NCBI GenBank assembly: GCA_023627715.1
Contig: JAMAHW010000071.1
Location: 124,001-188,000 of the forward strand
Length of the DNA: 64,000 nucleotides
From: Periconia sp. R9002
Lineage: Eukaryota > Ascomycota > Dothideomycetes > Pleosporales > Periconiaceae
Direction of reading: 5' to 3'
Part shown: in pieces, positions 32,324-43,613 of the stretch
How positions within the stretch are numbered: position 1 is the stretch's first letter
How the letters are laid out: each line of letters begins with the position of its first letter
Position numbers and translations under genes: made by a program
Notes under the pieces: model-generated
What the model saw: only the letters and a program-made list of their open reading frames with translations
Databases searched by the model: none
What the model was told of the DNA's origin: nothing

Positions 32324-33606
32324 GCGGTATACACACGTAGCATATGTTCAAATAGATTGATTGCAGACAAAGATAACCCAATATCACATCGCATACAAAG
32401 TCTACATGACGGAAAATACCATTATCATCATCTTCTTCTTCACTAAAATTCTCCCCTATTATAATCTTGCTTTCCACCACAGGACATATAAATCCTTCTA
32501 CTTATCTCTCTCTCCCCCCTCCAAACCTCTCGCTCTCCACCAAAACGTTCTTCCCCACTCAGTGATGTACTTGCCCTTAAACTCAGACCCTTGCATACAC
32601 TGCTATGCACAACAGCCGTTTTCGTTGATCATACAAGGATGTATAATGATCGACGTTCATTTCCAGCCAATCACGCGCGTGCCGATCAGTAGGATGTATA
32701 TTACCTCCATATAAAAGATGCAATTTACGCCTCGTGCGGCCGCGTCGCCGGAAATACTTGTTTGAGCGAGAACTTGAGCGTGGAATATTTTTGCGGATAT
32801 GGGGGTTTATGCAGGGGAAAATTTTCGGAAGATGAAGGGTTGGGGTCAAGTGGTGCGCCAGTGGATTGGATGGCGGGATTCTGTTCTTGCCTGGATGTGG
32901 TAATGGGGGTGGTGGAATGCGAAACAATAAGTGTATACATCATTATTAATCACATGTACATTACGGGTTTTGGCTAGGCTCAGAGCAGGGCATTGAGTGT
33001 ACATTGATTTTACTTTAAGAGACACTGTTGAATAGTCCGTGCACATACTTGGTCAACCAAGATTTCAATTCGGGTTCATGTTGAATTCTTTAGTGCGCCG
33101 AATTCCATAACATACCTATGTACAACGTGAAACACATTATGGGTCACGTGATCTAACAGTATTGATTAACTCTGAGAAATCGATACGTTCACTGGTGTGG
33201 CTTCACACGACCAGGTCCGTGTGATAGAGCCGTACGGGGGCAAAATACTTTAAGGATGAAGGAACGAGACCAAAGCGGGTGACGAAGTTTTCCTTCACCT
33301 GGTGGGTTGAACTCACACAAGTGAAGTAGTGGCGCACTGTGATAAACAGGTGCTCCCTACTTGTCTTGACAACCACATTTGTATATTTAGCGTAAATCGT
33401 AAACTAAGCCTTGAATCTCCAACCATCTTCAACCATGTACAAGTTTAAAAAACTCAACTGGCGTGCGGCACGTCAAAGTCATCCCCAAGTCACGTCACAT
33501 CCATCAAATCCAGAGTCCAAAAAAACAACACCTCCTACGCCCAAGCGCCCTTTCCCAGCGAACGCAAAGCGCTCCATATATAACAGCTAACCATGTCCCA
33601 ATCCCT
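32324..33606. other. Intergenic region
   Basis: 1.28 kb with no supportable gene. Overlapping short frames occur on both strands at 32583-32977 with no family signal. A TCACGTGA palindrome is near 33143. Confidence 0.4.
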
Positions 33607-34063
33607 TCACTTCCGGTTCTTCGCAATCACAATCCCCAACCCCATAGCGCAGAAGAACAAAACAATAAACACCCACGCAACCATGGAACAGCAGTGCCTC
33701 TCATTAGCGCGGCGCTCACGGGCCTCCAACTGCAAGTCGCAGGCCTCGCAGTGGACATGAGGCTCCTTCTTGAAAACGCCGGCGAGAGTTTGCGCGAAGG
33801 TTTCGGGCTGCTGTGGAGCGGCGGGCGCAGAGCTAGAGGCGCTGTGCGTGTGCTCGCCGTGCGCATTTTCGACATCATCTTGCGGGACCGAAGCGTACTG
33901 GAGAGGTTATGTTAATTTGTGTGGGGAAGAAGGTGGGGATGGGGTGGTGCAGTCTTACGCCTGATGATGACGATGCGGAGGGGGTGAAGATGGCCATTGG
34001 GTGGTTGCTGTGCATCACATCTTCGTATGCTGGTGCTGCTTCCTGAGGTGAAGGGAGGCCCAT
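33607..34063 (-). CDS. Small tail-anchored membrane protein with CxxC...HCC motif (131 aa)
   Basis: Two exons, 34063-33959 (35 codons) and 33897-33607, join in phase 0 across a 61-nt intron (GTAAGA...TCCAG). The N-terminus (PQEAAPAYEDV) is Pro/Ala-rich and carries a PxY-like element; the middle is Ser/Ala/His-rich. Near the C-terminus, C85 and C88 (HCEACD) and H103-C104-C105 (ERHCC) directly precede a single hydrophobic helix (MVAWVFIVLFFCAMGLGIVI) and a short basic tail (AKNRK). The arrangement suggests a small metal-binding head at the membrane face, loosely like LITAF-type proteins but without their CxxC-hydrophobic-HxCxxC order. Function unknown. The start is the first ATG; an upstream in-frame TTG is ignored. 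Confidence 0.75.
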
Positions 34064-35510
34064 TTTTCTCGGTTTTCGGGTGTGGGTATTTGTTTTTTTC
34101 TTTTTTTCTGGTTGACCAGTGACAAGTTTACGCGGGGAGTTCAATTATTTGTGTAACTGAGGTGGAGGTTTCAGCTTGCTGTTCTGCTGCCTGATGATAA
34201 AGGGCATCTCGTATCGCGGTGGCTGTGATTACAGGCTTGAGTGTTATGTAGGAGCACAGCCACGCGCTTACGCGGCATGACTTTCCGGTGAAAGAACACG
34301 AAATACGAAGCTCTGCGATAACGAACTGCTGCATCTTTTTCGAAAACCTGTTTTGCTGTGATTGATACATACCTATGTATGTACAGTCTCTACGCTTTTC
34401 CTACAAGTATGAACGACTTTGTAATCCGACTTTTCTTCCTCACCAACAACTCTCATCAGTCCAACTCTTTTCTTGAATTGCTAGAACGGGTTCTACCTAA
34501 ACAAAAGGTAGGCGGCCTTAAGCTGCTAAAAGAATCCTTTGAACTGTTAATGCCGGTAAATGGGTTTCACCTGATCAAAAACGAGGATCAATGCCAAAAG
34601 AAATCATTTGAATTGGCAAGAAAGGCGTCCAACTTTCAACTCACTTCTATAAGCCACACGCGCGAGAGGTGAAACAAGAAGAAATTCCGCTGCAAGCGCA
34701 ATCAATTTACTTTGCGGTATCAATACAATGAAGGCCTTACAAGAAGATATTTCACGTGACTAGGCCATATTTTTCCTTGGCGGTCGTGTCTACTTGTTCT
34801 TGAGTTGCGTTGGGAGGAAGAGGTAAAGCTGTGGGCGTAATGAGAAGGTGGACTGGATTGTTTGCGCTTCGGGTGGTGGTGCGTTCTACGGGTACGATTC
34901 TGGTAGAAGGAGCTTCATTTATGAAGCGCGGTCAATCTCCAATTCTCCATTTTCTCGTTGTGTCAAGACTCTTGATATTTTACGGATTTTCAACTTTGCA
35001 ATTCTAGCTTCAGAGTTGGACTTTCACGTTTTGGGAGCTCAGATTCTGAATCTGAACAATGCTAGGCTCTGAACGAGTTGGTAACGATCCCGTATTCTGG
35101 TGCCCCACTGACCAATGAGATGGAAAAAAATATATCACGGGAAGGCGGCTACAGTGGAAATCTGTTTTCGGTAAGGCTGCCTGTGTGGTTGCGTGCAGCA
35201 TGTCACGGCAAGACCGAGTCATTCCATCGAACATCGTGAGGTTCATTCTAAATCTAATATACCAAAAGCTAGGCTAGCTAGGTGTCTTATGTGGATAACT
35301 TTGAATAGTACCTAAGTACTACCCGGGCAACCCTACCCGGAAGAAAAAAATGGGTTAAAAATGAAAAGAAGCCCCGACAAAAGATAAAACAGCAAAAGGA
35401 CTACCTAGAACATCGAGGCAGCTACCCTTCAACGTGACCAACCCCCCGTAAATGCCTTGAAAAGGTAAAATAAATGCGGCACGCCCGAAGGAATTGGAAA
35501 TTGAAACACT
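34064..35510. other. Intergenic region
   Basis: 1.45 kb without a supportable gene. A 104-aa plus frame at 34358-34672 lacks family or context support. A TTCACGTGAC element lies near 34752. Confidence 0.4.
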
Positions 35511-36120
35511 CTATTTCTTCTGGCAGAGCACGAGGTCGCCAGTGCTACCGTCGGTGTGAGCCACGAGGCCGCATAGAGTCTTGGAGGGGATGTGATAGAT
35601 GACACGAGCTGGGCCGGGGAGGTCCTTGGGCTTCTTGTTGGCGTCGTACACTCCCTTGCTGAGAATGGGGAACTCGAAAAGGTACGTTGAGTCGGTAGGG
35701 GCCTTGTTGCAAGGCTTGGAGTCGAAGTTGATGGTGGTGTAACCATCAATCTTCTTGTGGGTTTGCTCGTTGTAGCCGTTGTTGAACTATTACAGGGTCA
35801 GGAACTGATGAGTAACCTAGGGGCATTTGTGAACCACTCACCTTGTGGGGATAACCGCTGGACCCAACCGTGGTAGGGGCTTTGCTCAGAGCAGTGGCTA
35901 CTTGGGCAGCAGTGAAGGTCATGTCGCCCTGCTTGTTCTTGCAGAGCCAGTCCTGGGTCTTGATCAGTACATAGTTCTAGACCCCTTTTTGTTTCTTCTC
36001 TCTAGATGAAGGAGCTGGGAAACATACACCACTGTGTGCGGCTCTCGTATCGAGCTCAGCGGGTGCAGCTAGAACGCCCGCGAGCAGAACAGAGAAGGCT
36101 GCGAACTTGATGGCGACCAT
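35511..36120 (-). CDS. Secreted T1/N1-type guanyl-specific ribonuclease (effector-like), 159 aa
   Basis: Three exons, 36120-36028, 35952-35842 and 35786-35511, all phase 0, with introns of 75 and 55 nt. A signal peptide (residues 1-19, FSVLLAGVLAAP) is followed by a short propeptide-like stretch ending in Arg. The RNase T1 catalytic set is visible: Tyr65 and His67 in GYPHK, Glu106 in FEFPIL, Arg129 in PARVIY and His145 in LVAHTDG, corresponding to T1 Tyr38, His40, Glu58, Arg77 and His92. The T1 Phe100 position appears to be Leu (GDLVLC). About 20 extra residues separate His67 and Glu106 compared with T1. Four cysteines (35, 94, 140, 156) could pair. It would cleave single-stranded RNA after G. 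Secreted RNases of this fold are known effectors in plant pathogens (Zt6, RALPH proteins). Confidence 0.9.
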
Positions 36121-36927
36121 TTTGATTGCTTGAAATATCTGATGACTTGTGAAAAAAAGGTATACAAGTGGACAAATGAATGTAAATGCAAATGAAACGA
36201 GTGTCTGAATGGAAACGAAGGGAAGTTTTTGTGGTGCTGAATGCTGCATCTGTCCGGATGCTGGGCGGTATCCTTATACTTATTGCATCTTCTGTGTGTC
36301 ACCCGTACGAACGGCTGATGGGGCGAAGCACGCGTGGCCCCCATCGGAGTCGGAGTTGCTTATTCCAATGAAGGGAAGCCACATAGGCATATCATGCACG
36401 GTTGAGGCTGAGAATTAAATCCTATGTGCTGTAGGCGTTTTATAGGACCTAATTCCTGTATAACGCTAAAGAAAGGATAGTACTTACCATATTACGTATA
36501 GTGATGTGCAAGGGGACGTAAATTTCACGTAATTTATATACAAAACAGCATAGCGTATATATTAGTGACATTTAGGAAATCCTTCGGACTACCTTATAAT
36601 TTCAAACCGGCGGCCCCACAAAGCTTATTCCTCTCATATAACTAGAAGTCCTGAGCAACTACAGTGGTGGCAGTGCAGTCTAAGTCTTCATTGAGGGTTT
36701 AATAAATCTGATTCAAAATACCATCTCCGGTCTGACCAACGTCGCCAAAAATAACGTGTAGAAACCGTTCCTCAAGTACGATATCTCCTGCGTCCAAAAC
36801 TACGTAGGTCCATCATCGTATTTAGTCAGCTCATTCTACACATAAGCCAACCTTGGAAAACAACCTTCTCAGAACTATCCTCACCTACCATCATCAACGC
36901 CGATCCACATCCAAAAAGCTGCTCAAT
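36121..36927. promoter_or_regulatory. Divergent region between the ribonuclease and DUF3632 genes
   Basis: About 800 bp, AT-rich in the middle (36440-36640). No gene seen; presumably contains both promoters. Confidence 0.4.
36273..36278 (-). promoter_or_regulatory. TATA-like element upstream of the ribonuclease gene
   Basis: TATAAG on the minus strand lies about 155 nt upstream of the ATG at 36120. Confidence 0.25.
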
Positions 36928-37707
36928 ATGAGTTCCGCTTCATCTGCCCCGCTCTCTCTCAAGCTCGTAGATCCAGAACCCTGGTTCATCGAGCAACGCA
37001 TTTTCGACCTCCTCTCATCCTACCTCCAACCCAACTCATCATTATCAAGCACCCAAGCTGCTCAAACATTCGACTCATTGCTGCCTGAACACCGTCCAGC
37101 AAATCCTGATGGCACCGCCAAAGAAACGACTGGTAGCTTCATCTGGAATGCCTGGGAATGTGTGCACCGGATCGCACAGCAAGTGCCTCATGACAACCAC
37201 GTCGCACACGACCGCCTCGCGCACTTTCTGTCAGCGCTGAAGCACTTACAGTCTGAGCCCGCATCTATCATGTTGCCCGAATGGGGCGATGCCCCGTACG
37301 CCCTTTGGGCTGACCTCCCTTTGTTTACTCCTCCACTCCGCGAGTTGATGGATCGCGTGTCGCCTACGGAGTCTGACTGTCGCAATTTGAATGCGTACAT
37401 GGCGCGGATTTTCCGAGACAATGTACGCGATTTGAGTCTGTTTGCAATTCGTGCTATGGACGGAGCGCATCCGTCTAATGGCTATGGCATTGAGATTTCA
37501 CGCATATGGATCGATGTTGCTGGCGAGGCCCTCTGGAAAGCTTGCCAGAACAACGGCCGGTCGGGGAGTCAGGATGGGTTGACGATAGAGCGGTGGGAGT
37601 CGTGGCATCGACGATATGAAGACCTGGTCAAGTCGTCTGATATCACAGCTACACAGAAGGAGGCGGCCGAAATGGCTTGGAAGCGTATGGGGGATATCCA
37701 GTCATGA
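36928..37707 (+). CDS. DUF3632 family protein (259 aa)
   Basis: Single exon. The first ATG in frame is 36928 (MSSASSAPLSL); the frame is open further upstream but only with non-ATG starts. The helical protein shows features of the fungal DUF3632 family: WFIEQRIFDLLSSYL, TGSFIWNAWECVHRIAQQ, LAHFLSALKHL, and a WGDAPYALWADLPLFTPPLR segment followed by NLNAYMARI. No signal peptide or membrane helix. The family is common in ascomycete accessory regions and has no known biochemical role. Confidence 0.85.
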   Translation: MSSASSAPLSLKLVDPEPWFIEQRIFDLLSSYLQPNSSLSSTQAAQTFDSLLPEHRPANPDGTAKETTGSFIWNAWECVHRIAQQVPHDNHVAHDRLAHFLSALKHLQSEPASIMLPEWGDAPYALWADLPLFTPPLRELMDRVSPTESDCRNLNAYMARIFRDNVRDLSLFAIRAMDGAHPSNGYGIEISRIWIDVAGEALWKACQNNGRSGSQDGLTIERWESWHRRYEDLVKSSDITATQKEAAEMAWKRMGDIQS

Positions 37708-38856
37708 TGAAGCGCAAAAGCCTGGCATTAGGCGACATCCGTACTGTACGATTAATATATCCTGTCACGTGTTTGCGAAGCCGTTTCACCCGGATGGAAA
37801 ATCAGATCTCACTACTCAGTGGCGGCTGGCCGAATCGGAGGCGCTGCAACGGTTAGTGTTAGTGTTACAATGCCGTTGGTCGTACGGACGGAAGTACCAA
37901 ACGGACGGCATAAATGCGCTCGTTCCTCCATCTTCTCATCGATGCTCACCGACAACCTCGTACTGTTTTTCCTCTCGGATCTCTTACTCTTTGTGACTGC
38001 AAACTCGCGCATTATAAAGAAAAAGGCAAACAGCGCGCAAGAGTGGTACGACCGACAAGTTTTGCGCACTAGCTCTGGCTATTCAACACTTGGGGGCGAT
38101 GTCTGAGTCGTGTGGTGTGCAGATCGGCCGCGTACGCCTCGCGACTCCCCGCTTCTGTAAACACCATTGGACAATTGCTTGCGAAAAACAGGGGGCGCAT
38201 GATATCATACAACGAGGCTGAGCAACGGCGAAGGAAGTCTAAGTAGGATCCACGCTTATAATTGTTTGGTTATCAAGCTGTTGTTATCTCCTTCCTCTTT
38301 GCGTTTAATGAATGGGTCTTCCCCAGGCGGGCGGGAGGAACCAAGCATTGATAAGCTCCACAATCAAAGCTTGGTTATGCTTGAGAACGAGCTTCCTGCC
38401 TATTCTTCGCCTTTTCTTGCCGCGGTATCGCGTGAATGTCTGTTCCCGAGGAGGAGATATAATAATATAACGCACGCTATGCTAAGGTCGGCAGGTACGG
38501 ATGGAAACATTCACGAAGCCGGCCTGCCGTGCGATGAGTCGTCATCGCACCAAATCCCCTGTTCAACTTAATCTTGCTGTATTTTATCCTGTACGCCCCG
38601 GTCCGGCTCCTGGCTACCAATGAAAGGGCACAGATACTGCTGGGTCTGCGCTTCATCCTAGTAGACATGACCGAGATATGGACTGAGCTCTAGGTACCCT
38701 CGCAGGCTCACCTGCTGTTTCTGGTAAGGAGCTGCCGACCCCAATGCTCAATGCTGTCATGACAAAATATAAACAAAAAAATCCATACAAATATCTCTGC
38801 TTGCCCCCGATTCTTAGGCCAGCTCGCCCTGGCTCGATTCATAGTGATTGCCCACC
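37708..38856. other. Intergenic region
   Basis: 1.15 kb. Frames at 37819-38106 and 38266-38571 (+) show no recognisable family and irregular composition; not called as genes. Confidence 0.4.
38768..38773 (+). promoter_or_regulatory. TATA box candidate
   Basis: TATAAA in AT-rich context, 84 nt upstream of the carboxypeptidase ATG. Confidence 0.4.
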
Positions 38857-40792
38857 ATGAAGTTCGCGACAGCAGTAACCAGCTTGGTCCTCTCTGCCTC
38901 CACGGCATTGGCTGTTCACCCTTTCCATAAGGCCAATGTTCACAACAAAGTTAAGCCTACGGTGGAGAAACGTGTAGCAGGCCAGGAGTTCCAGCATCCG
39001 GAGCTCCAGAAGAGGGCTTCTCGCTTTCTGACCGACAAGACAAAAGGTATGAGAAACATCCGATTGATGTGGGCGGAGCCAATGCTAACTGTCGCATAGA
39101 GTTTGCTGTCAATGGAACCGGCATTCCCGAGGTTCCTTTCGATGTCGGAGAATCGTATGCGGGATTGCTGCCCATCTCCGATAGCCTCAATGAGACCCGC
39201 AAGCTCTTCTTCTGGTACGGCATATGCCTCAGAACATAAAATCAGTACTAACCATCCAAAGGTTCTTCCCTGCTACGGCGGCAACGAATCCTGATGAGAT
39301 TGTCATCTGGTGAGTTTGGCATCATTTGGCTTTTGTTCACATGCAGCATGCTCATTATGTATAGGCTCAATGGAGGCCCAGGATGCAGTTCCTTGTCGGG
39401 ATTGCTGACCGAAAACGGACCCTTCACTTGGGAGGCGGGTACACTTGCGCCTGTCCAGAACTCATACAGCTGGACGAACCTCACCAACATGGTCTGGTAA
39501 GTATAATGATAAAAGGCTTATTGAAATTTACTAATTGAAATCAGGCTTGAGCAGCCCGTAGGCGTCGGATACTCGCAAGGCACTCCTAACATTACCAACG
39601 AGGTCGAACTTGCTACCGAGCTCCGAGGTTTCTGGAAGAACTTCATTGATACCTTTGGAATGAAGGGCTTTGATGTGTACATCACTGGAGAGTCGTATGT
39701 CTATGAATCTACACCAAAGTTTGGGACTGTACTAAGATGCACAGATACGCTGGCGCATACGTGCCATACATTGCGGACGGCTTCATCTCTACCAACGACA
39801 CGGAGTATTTCAACCTCAAGGGTGTCGCGATCAATGACCCTATTATTGGTGATGAAACCGCGCAAGAACAAGGTACGTACCTCTAGTCAGTGTTTAAAAG
39901 TCATTATTAACGGTCATCAGTTGTCATTCTGCCCTTCGTCGAGTACTGGCAGAATCTCATCTACCTCAATGACACCTTCTTGGAGCAGATTCGTGCAGCG
40001 CAAAAGCAGTGTGGCTACGATACCTATTTCGAAAAGTACCTCCAGTTCCCGCCACCTCCCGGGCCTTTCCCAGTTCTCCCTGACCCGTACGAAACCAATA
40101 ACTATACTTGCGACCAATTTGACAACATCCTCGAGGGTATCCTGGACGTAAACCCGTGCTTCAACCTTTACCACATCAGTGAAACATGCCCACACCCCTA
40201 TTCTCAGCTTGGCATAATCAACCCGGGAGATTATCAGCCTCCCGGCGCTGAGGTTTACTTCAACCGTACCGACGTCCAAGAAGCTCTTCACGCCGTTGTT
40301 GGCACCAACTGGGAACAGTGCACTTCCAAGAACGTCTTTGGTAACGGCGGCGACCGTGGAAGCGACAGGTCTCCCAAACCAGCCACAAACGGTGTTCTCC
40401 AGCGCGTCATCGAGCACACCAACAACACCATCATCGGTTCTGGAGACCTCGACATGATCCTGACCACCAACGGTACTCTTCTTGCCATTCAAAACATGAC
40501 CTGGAACGGTGTTCAGGGTCTGCAAAAGGCCCCCAGCACTCCCGCCTACGTACCCTTCCACCCTGAGTACAACGGTGGAGCGCTTGCTGGATCGGGCATT
40601 CAAGGTGTCTGGACTTCGGAGCGTGGCCTAACCTTCTATACCGGCCACTTGGCAGGTCACGAATTGCCCGGTTACACTCCTGGCCTCGCATACCGCATGC
40701 TTGAGATCCTGCTCGGCCGCATCGACAACTTCAGCAGCAAGGCTGGCTTTACTACGCAGCCTGGAAGCAGCAACGGTACCAAAACTCTTTAG
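38857..40792 (+). CDS. Secreted serine carboxypeptidase, S1 type (S10 peptidase)
   Basis: Seven exons (38857-39046, 39100-39214, 39262-39309, 39365-39496, 39545-39694, 39745-39872, 39921-40792) with canonical GT-AG introns of 47-55 nt; 1635 nt, 544 aa. Signal peptide about residues 1-19 and a propeptide with KR sites. The oxyanion-hole region [10 protein letters not shown] starts at residue 119. The nucleophile is Ser212 in GESYAG, with its codon split by an intron; the acid lies in GSGDLDMI (430-432) and the base is His501 in AGHELPGY. Many N-glycosylation sequons. The enzyme removes C-terminal residues from peptides at acidic pH, for extracellular or vacuolar protein digestion. The best match is to carboxypeptidase S1-like fungal proteins. 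It follows the secreted ribonuclease and DUF3632 genes. Confidence 0.93.
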
Positions 40793-41594
40793 AGGTTGTT
40801 TCAAAAAGCGTTTCCAACAACATTCTTTGTAGTTTAATTCCTGCTTGTAATGATTAATGGAATGGATGAGACACGGGACATTTGTAAAATAGCCAAAAAG
40901 ATACTGGTGGATAATATCCCGACGAGATCGTAAAGTTCCCTCTAGTTGCGTTCGATGTGTGACACGTTATTGACATGTAACATGCAGCTCTCAGGTGACG
41001 AATGAAGTGTGGCACTTCACTTTAAGGTACGCAAACAGCAGGAGAGAGATATCAGCCTTCAACGCCTTTTAACTTTTGAATATCAATAGGAAATACCCAT
41101 TTGCTACTGCCTGTTGCTCAAGGTTTTATTATATACATATAATATGGTTCGGCGACTTTGCTTAAGATATCAATATCGGTTGATCACATCTTTTGGTGCC
41201 GGACCCGGCCCAGAGAGATGCAGCTATGTATACCTCAAGCTATGTATGTTGTAGATCTCTCCTCGCGCATGCACAGTACCTCTAAAACATAACGTGGTAA
41301 AGTGAATATGTTTCGCGCGAGAATGCGAAATACAAAATGTGGAGGCCCTTACACATAGACGAGCGGACGGACAAGTCAGTGTTTGTGCAACTAAGGTCTA
41401 GCAATCAGGCAGCCGTGGGCACGTGCAAAGTATGTCTTGGCACTCGCTGTATATGCCCCCACGCAACGGCAGTACACCTTCACAAAATTGGACGGTACAT
41501 AAACACCAACTTTTTTGATTCAAGCTCGTAATTGGACAACCATTCAATCAATTCCTGGACACACCATATCAATTTCTCTCCCAGATTCCTTACG
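40793..41594. other. Intergenic region
   Basis: About 800 bp, AT-rich (runs like TATATACATATAATATG near 41131). No supportable gene. Confidence 0.4.
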
Positions 41595-43187
41595 ATGCCT
41601 AAGAGACTCAAGACATTCACTGAGTCTGGCGCCTCCGAGACAGCGAAGTGGGTATCGTGTGCTGGGTGTGATCTAAAGTGTGTACGCTATACTGAAATTC
41701 CCGCCTACAGCACAGAAAACAGTTTAGACAATCCGTCTTTGAACACAACCATGGAATCATCGGATATTTTAGAGACAGAGGACTCCGCTCAGTCGGAAGA
41801 CCCCATCGTTACTGCTCGCCCTCCCGCTTCATACATCCTCAACTTGCCAGATGAGTTGTTACTCTGCATAGTAAACAACCTTGATATACAGAGAGATGTC
41901 CTTCAACTTGCACGAGTGAACGAGCAGCTTCGAAGCGTGGCGCAAGAATCGCTTTGGAAAGACCTGTACACGCCTAAAGACATACGCAAGATCCTCATGG
42001 TCCTCCGCATACTATGCCAGCGCCACGATCTAGTATCAAAAATCAAGCATCTCAACGTTGCACCTTACGTGGACTTAGTCACCGTGACCATTTACATCGC
42101 CGCGATGCAACAGCTCCCACAATGCGGCCCTACAGTCGACCATTTCCGTGGCGCCGGTTTCTTCAACAACCTCCGACATGCATGGAACAGTGCCGGAATC
42201 TACCCTCAGCGAGCCCCTCAACTTCTCCTAGACATCTTCATCGCTATGGCACCCAATTTAACGAGCCTTACGATCCATTTGGTGGCAATACAAGATCAAA
42301 CCGAACCCTACGAACCCGAACAGATCCTGCCTCCAAGCACGCTACATCTCCTCGAAGCCAGCCTGGAATCACTCCAGGTGCTCCCAACACCCCTTTGCTG
42401 GGGCCCGATGTACCAGCATCTGCGGCACGTCTCGCTACTCACCTTGACCAGCTGCAAGCGGCTTCGCATCCCCATGAACGCCGTCATGGTCAACAGAAAC
42501 ACCTCCCACTTCCCCGAGGACATCCTCCCTCCCAACCTCACCACCCTTCAGCTCGACCCGTGCAACAAACACATCAGCGCATGGCTCTGCGACTTCAAGG
42601 ACGCTCTCAGGGATGGCCACTTAGTCAATATAACTCACCTCGACCTCTTCTTCGAGCACCCCTCGTTCCGCCCCGCCATCATCCTCGCCGCCCAAGGCGA
42701 AGAAGATACCAGCCTACTAGACATTCTCCACTCAAGTCTCCACACCCTGTCCGATAACCAGACTCTGACCCTCAAATACTACCTCAACAACAAACCCGCA
42801 CCGAATCTGGTCGACGAGCTCGACGCCTGGCAATGCATGACGGATCTAGAGCGCGACTGGACCGCGACCAAGGGCCTCGAGTTTTCGCAGGTGGTCAAGC
42901 GGTCTTCGCAAGGCAAGCCCACGCACCGAACCCCCTTGGAAATCCGCGCCCTGCTCCGCGAGTCGCAATTCTTACCCACGATTGCGACTCGCAGGGCGGG
43001 CGGGTTCCATCCGCGGATTTGTCGTAGGGGAATGCCGTATTTGTCGTTTGAGGCGAAGCAGGACGACGAAGAGGATGAGGATGTGGATATGGATAAAGAG
43101 GAGGAGGAGGAGGAACCGCAGCGGTACGCATTCGATGCGTGGGAATGGGCAGAGGTTTGTGCTTTCTGGGGCGTCGAGGTGGCGTGA
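41595..43187 (+). CDS. F-box-like protein (530 aa)
   Basis: Single exon, start at the first ATG 41595 (MPKRLKTF). An N-terminal segment with a C-x2-C-x3-C arrangement (CAGCDLKC) precedes an F-box (ILNLPDELLLCIVNNL, about residues 82-97), followed by a leucine-rich, LRR-like body with SKIKHLNV, LTSLTIHLV and LPPNLTTLQL segments. The C-terminus has an acidic run (DDEEDEDVDMDKEEEEEE) and an aromatic tail. F-box proteins recruit substrates to SCF ubiquitin ligases; the substrate is unknown. The order of short motifs (IPM, then LPxxLxxL, then a final aromatic strand) resembles the second F-box gene at 54283-55590, so they may be distant paralogues. It directly precedes the three-gene HET cluster. 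Confidence 0.82.
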   Translation: MPKRLKTFTESGASETAKWVSCAGCDLKCVRYTEIPAYSTENSLDNPSLNTTMESSDILETEDSAQSEDPIVTARPPASYILNLPDELLLCIVNNLDIQRDVLQLARVNEQLRSVAQESLWKDLYTPKDIRKILMVLRILCQRHDLVSKIKHLNVAPYVDLVTVTIYIAAMQQLPQCGPTVDHFRGAGFFNNLRHAWNSAGIYPQRAPQLLLDIFIAMAPNLTSLTIHLVAIQDQTEPYEPEQILPPSTLHLLEASLESLQVLPTPLCWGPMYQHLRHVSLLTLTSCKRLRIPMNAVMVNRNTSHFPEDILPPNLTTLQLDPCNKHISAWLCDFKDALRDGHLVNITHLDLFFEHPSFRPAIILAAQGEEDTSLLDILHSSLHTLSDNQTLTLKYYLNNKPAPNLVDELDAWQCMTDLERDWTATKGLEFSQVVKRSSQGKPTHRTPLEIRALLRESQFLPTIATRRAGGFHPRICRRGMPYLSFEAKQDDEEDEDVDMDKEEEEEEPQRYAFDAWEWAEVCAFWGVEVA

Positions 43188-43613
43188 GAAAAGTGAGTTT
43201 TGTAGATTGGGGATTAATAGTTGTAGTATAACGTTGAGCTCTGCTATACATGAATTATTCTTGCTGAAGCCAGATCTTCATTGATGTGAGAACACGCCTT
43301 CATCGCATGTACGCGCAACCCTTCAATCAAATTACTGTGTCCCCAGCTGGGTTACCGCCCTATACTCCCAAGACCCTCTCCCTACTGCGTAGATTCGTCA
43401 TGATTTATAAAGGAAGAATCTGCATAGTAGCAAGCCTATCCTACCCTTCACCTTCTGCTCTACTTTAACAGCATTGAGGCCTTTGTAGTTATCTTGTACA
43501 AAATATCACGGCTGGTTCAGCACTCTCCTGACCCATCGATATCATTGTTCACAGCTATGCGTCTTTTGCTATGCAACGACATCCCATCAGCCGAGACGAT
43601 TCAGACAGCTGTA
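43188..43613. other. Intergenic region containing the left 41-bp repeat
   Basis: Convergent 3' region of the F-box (+) and HET (-) genes. It contains one copy (43334-43374) of a 41-bp sequence found again at 46933-46973. Confidence 0.5.
43334..43374 (+). repeat. 41-bp direct repeat, left copy
   Basis: Starts ACTGTGTCCCCAGCT and ends CTCCCAAGAC. 36 of 41 positions match the copy at 46933-46973, in the same orientation; four of five differences are transitions. Confidence 0.85.

Noticed and set aside
34358..34672. 104-aa plus ORF
   Set aside because: No family signal, no signal peptide, and first usable ATG context unclear; likely chance in an intergenic region.
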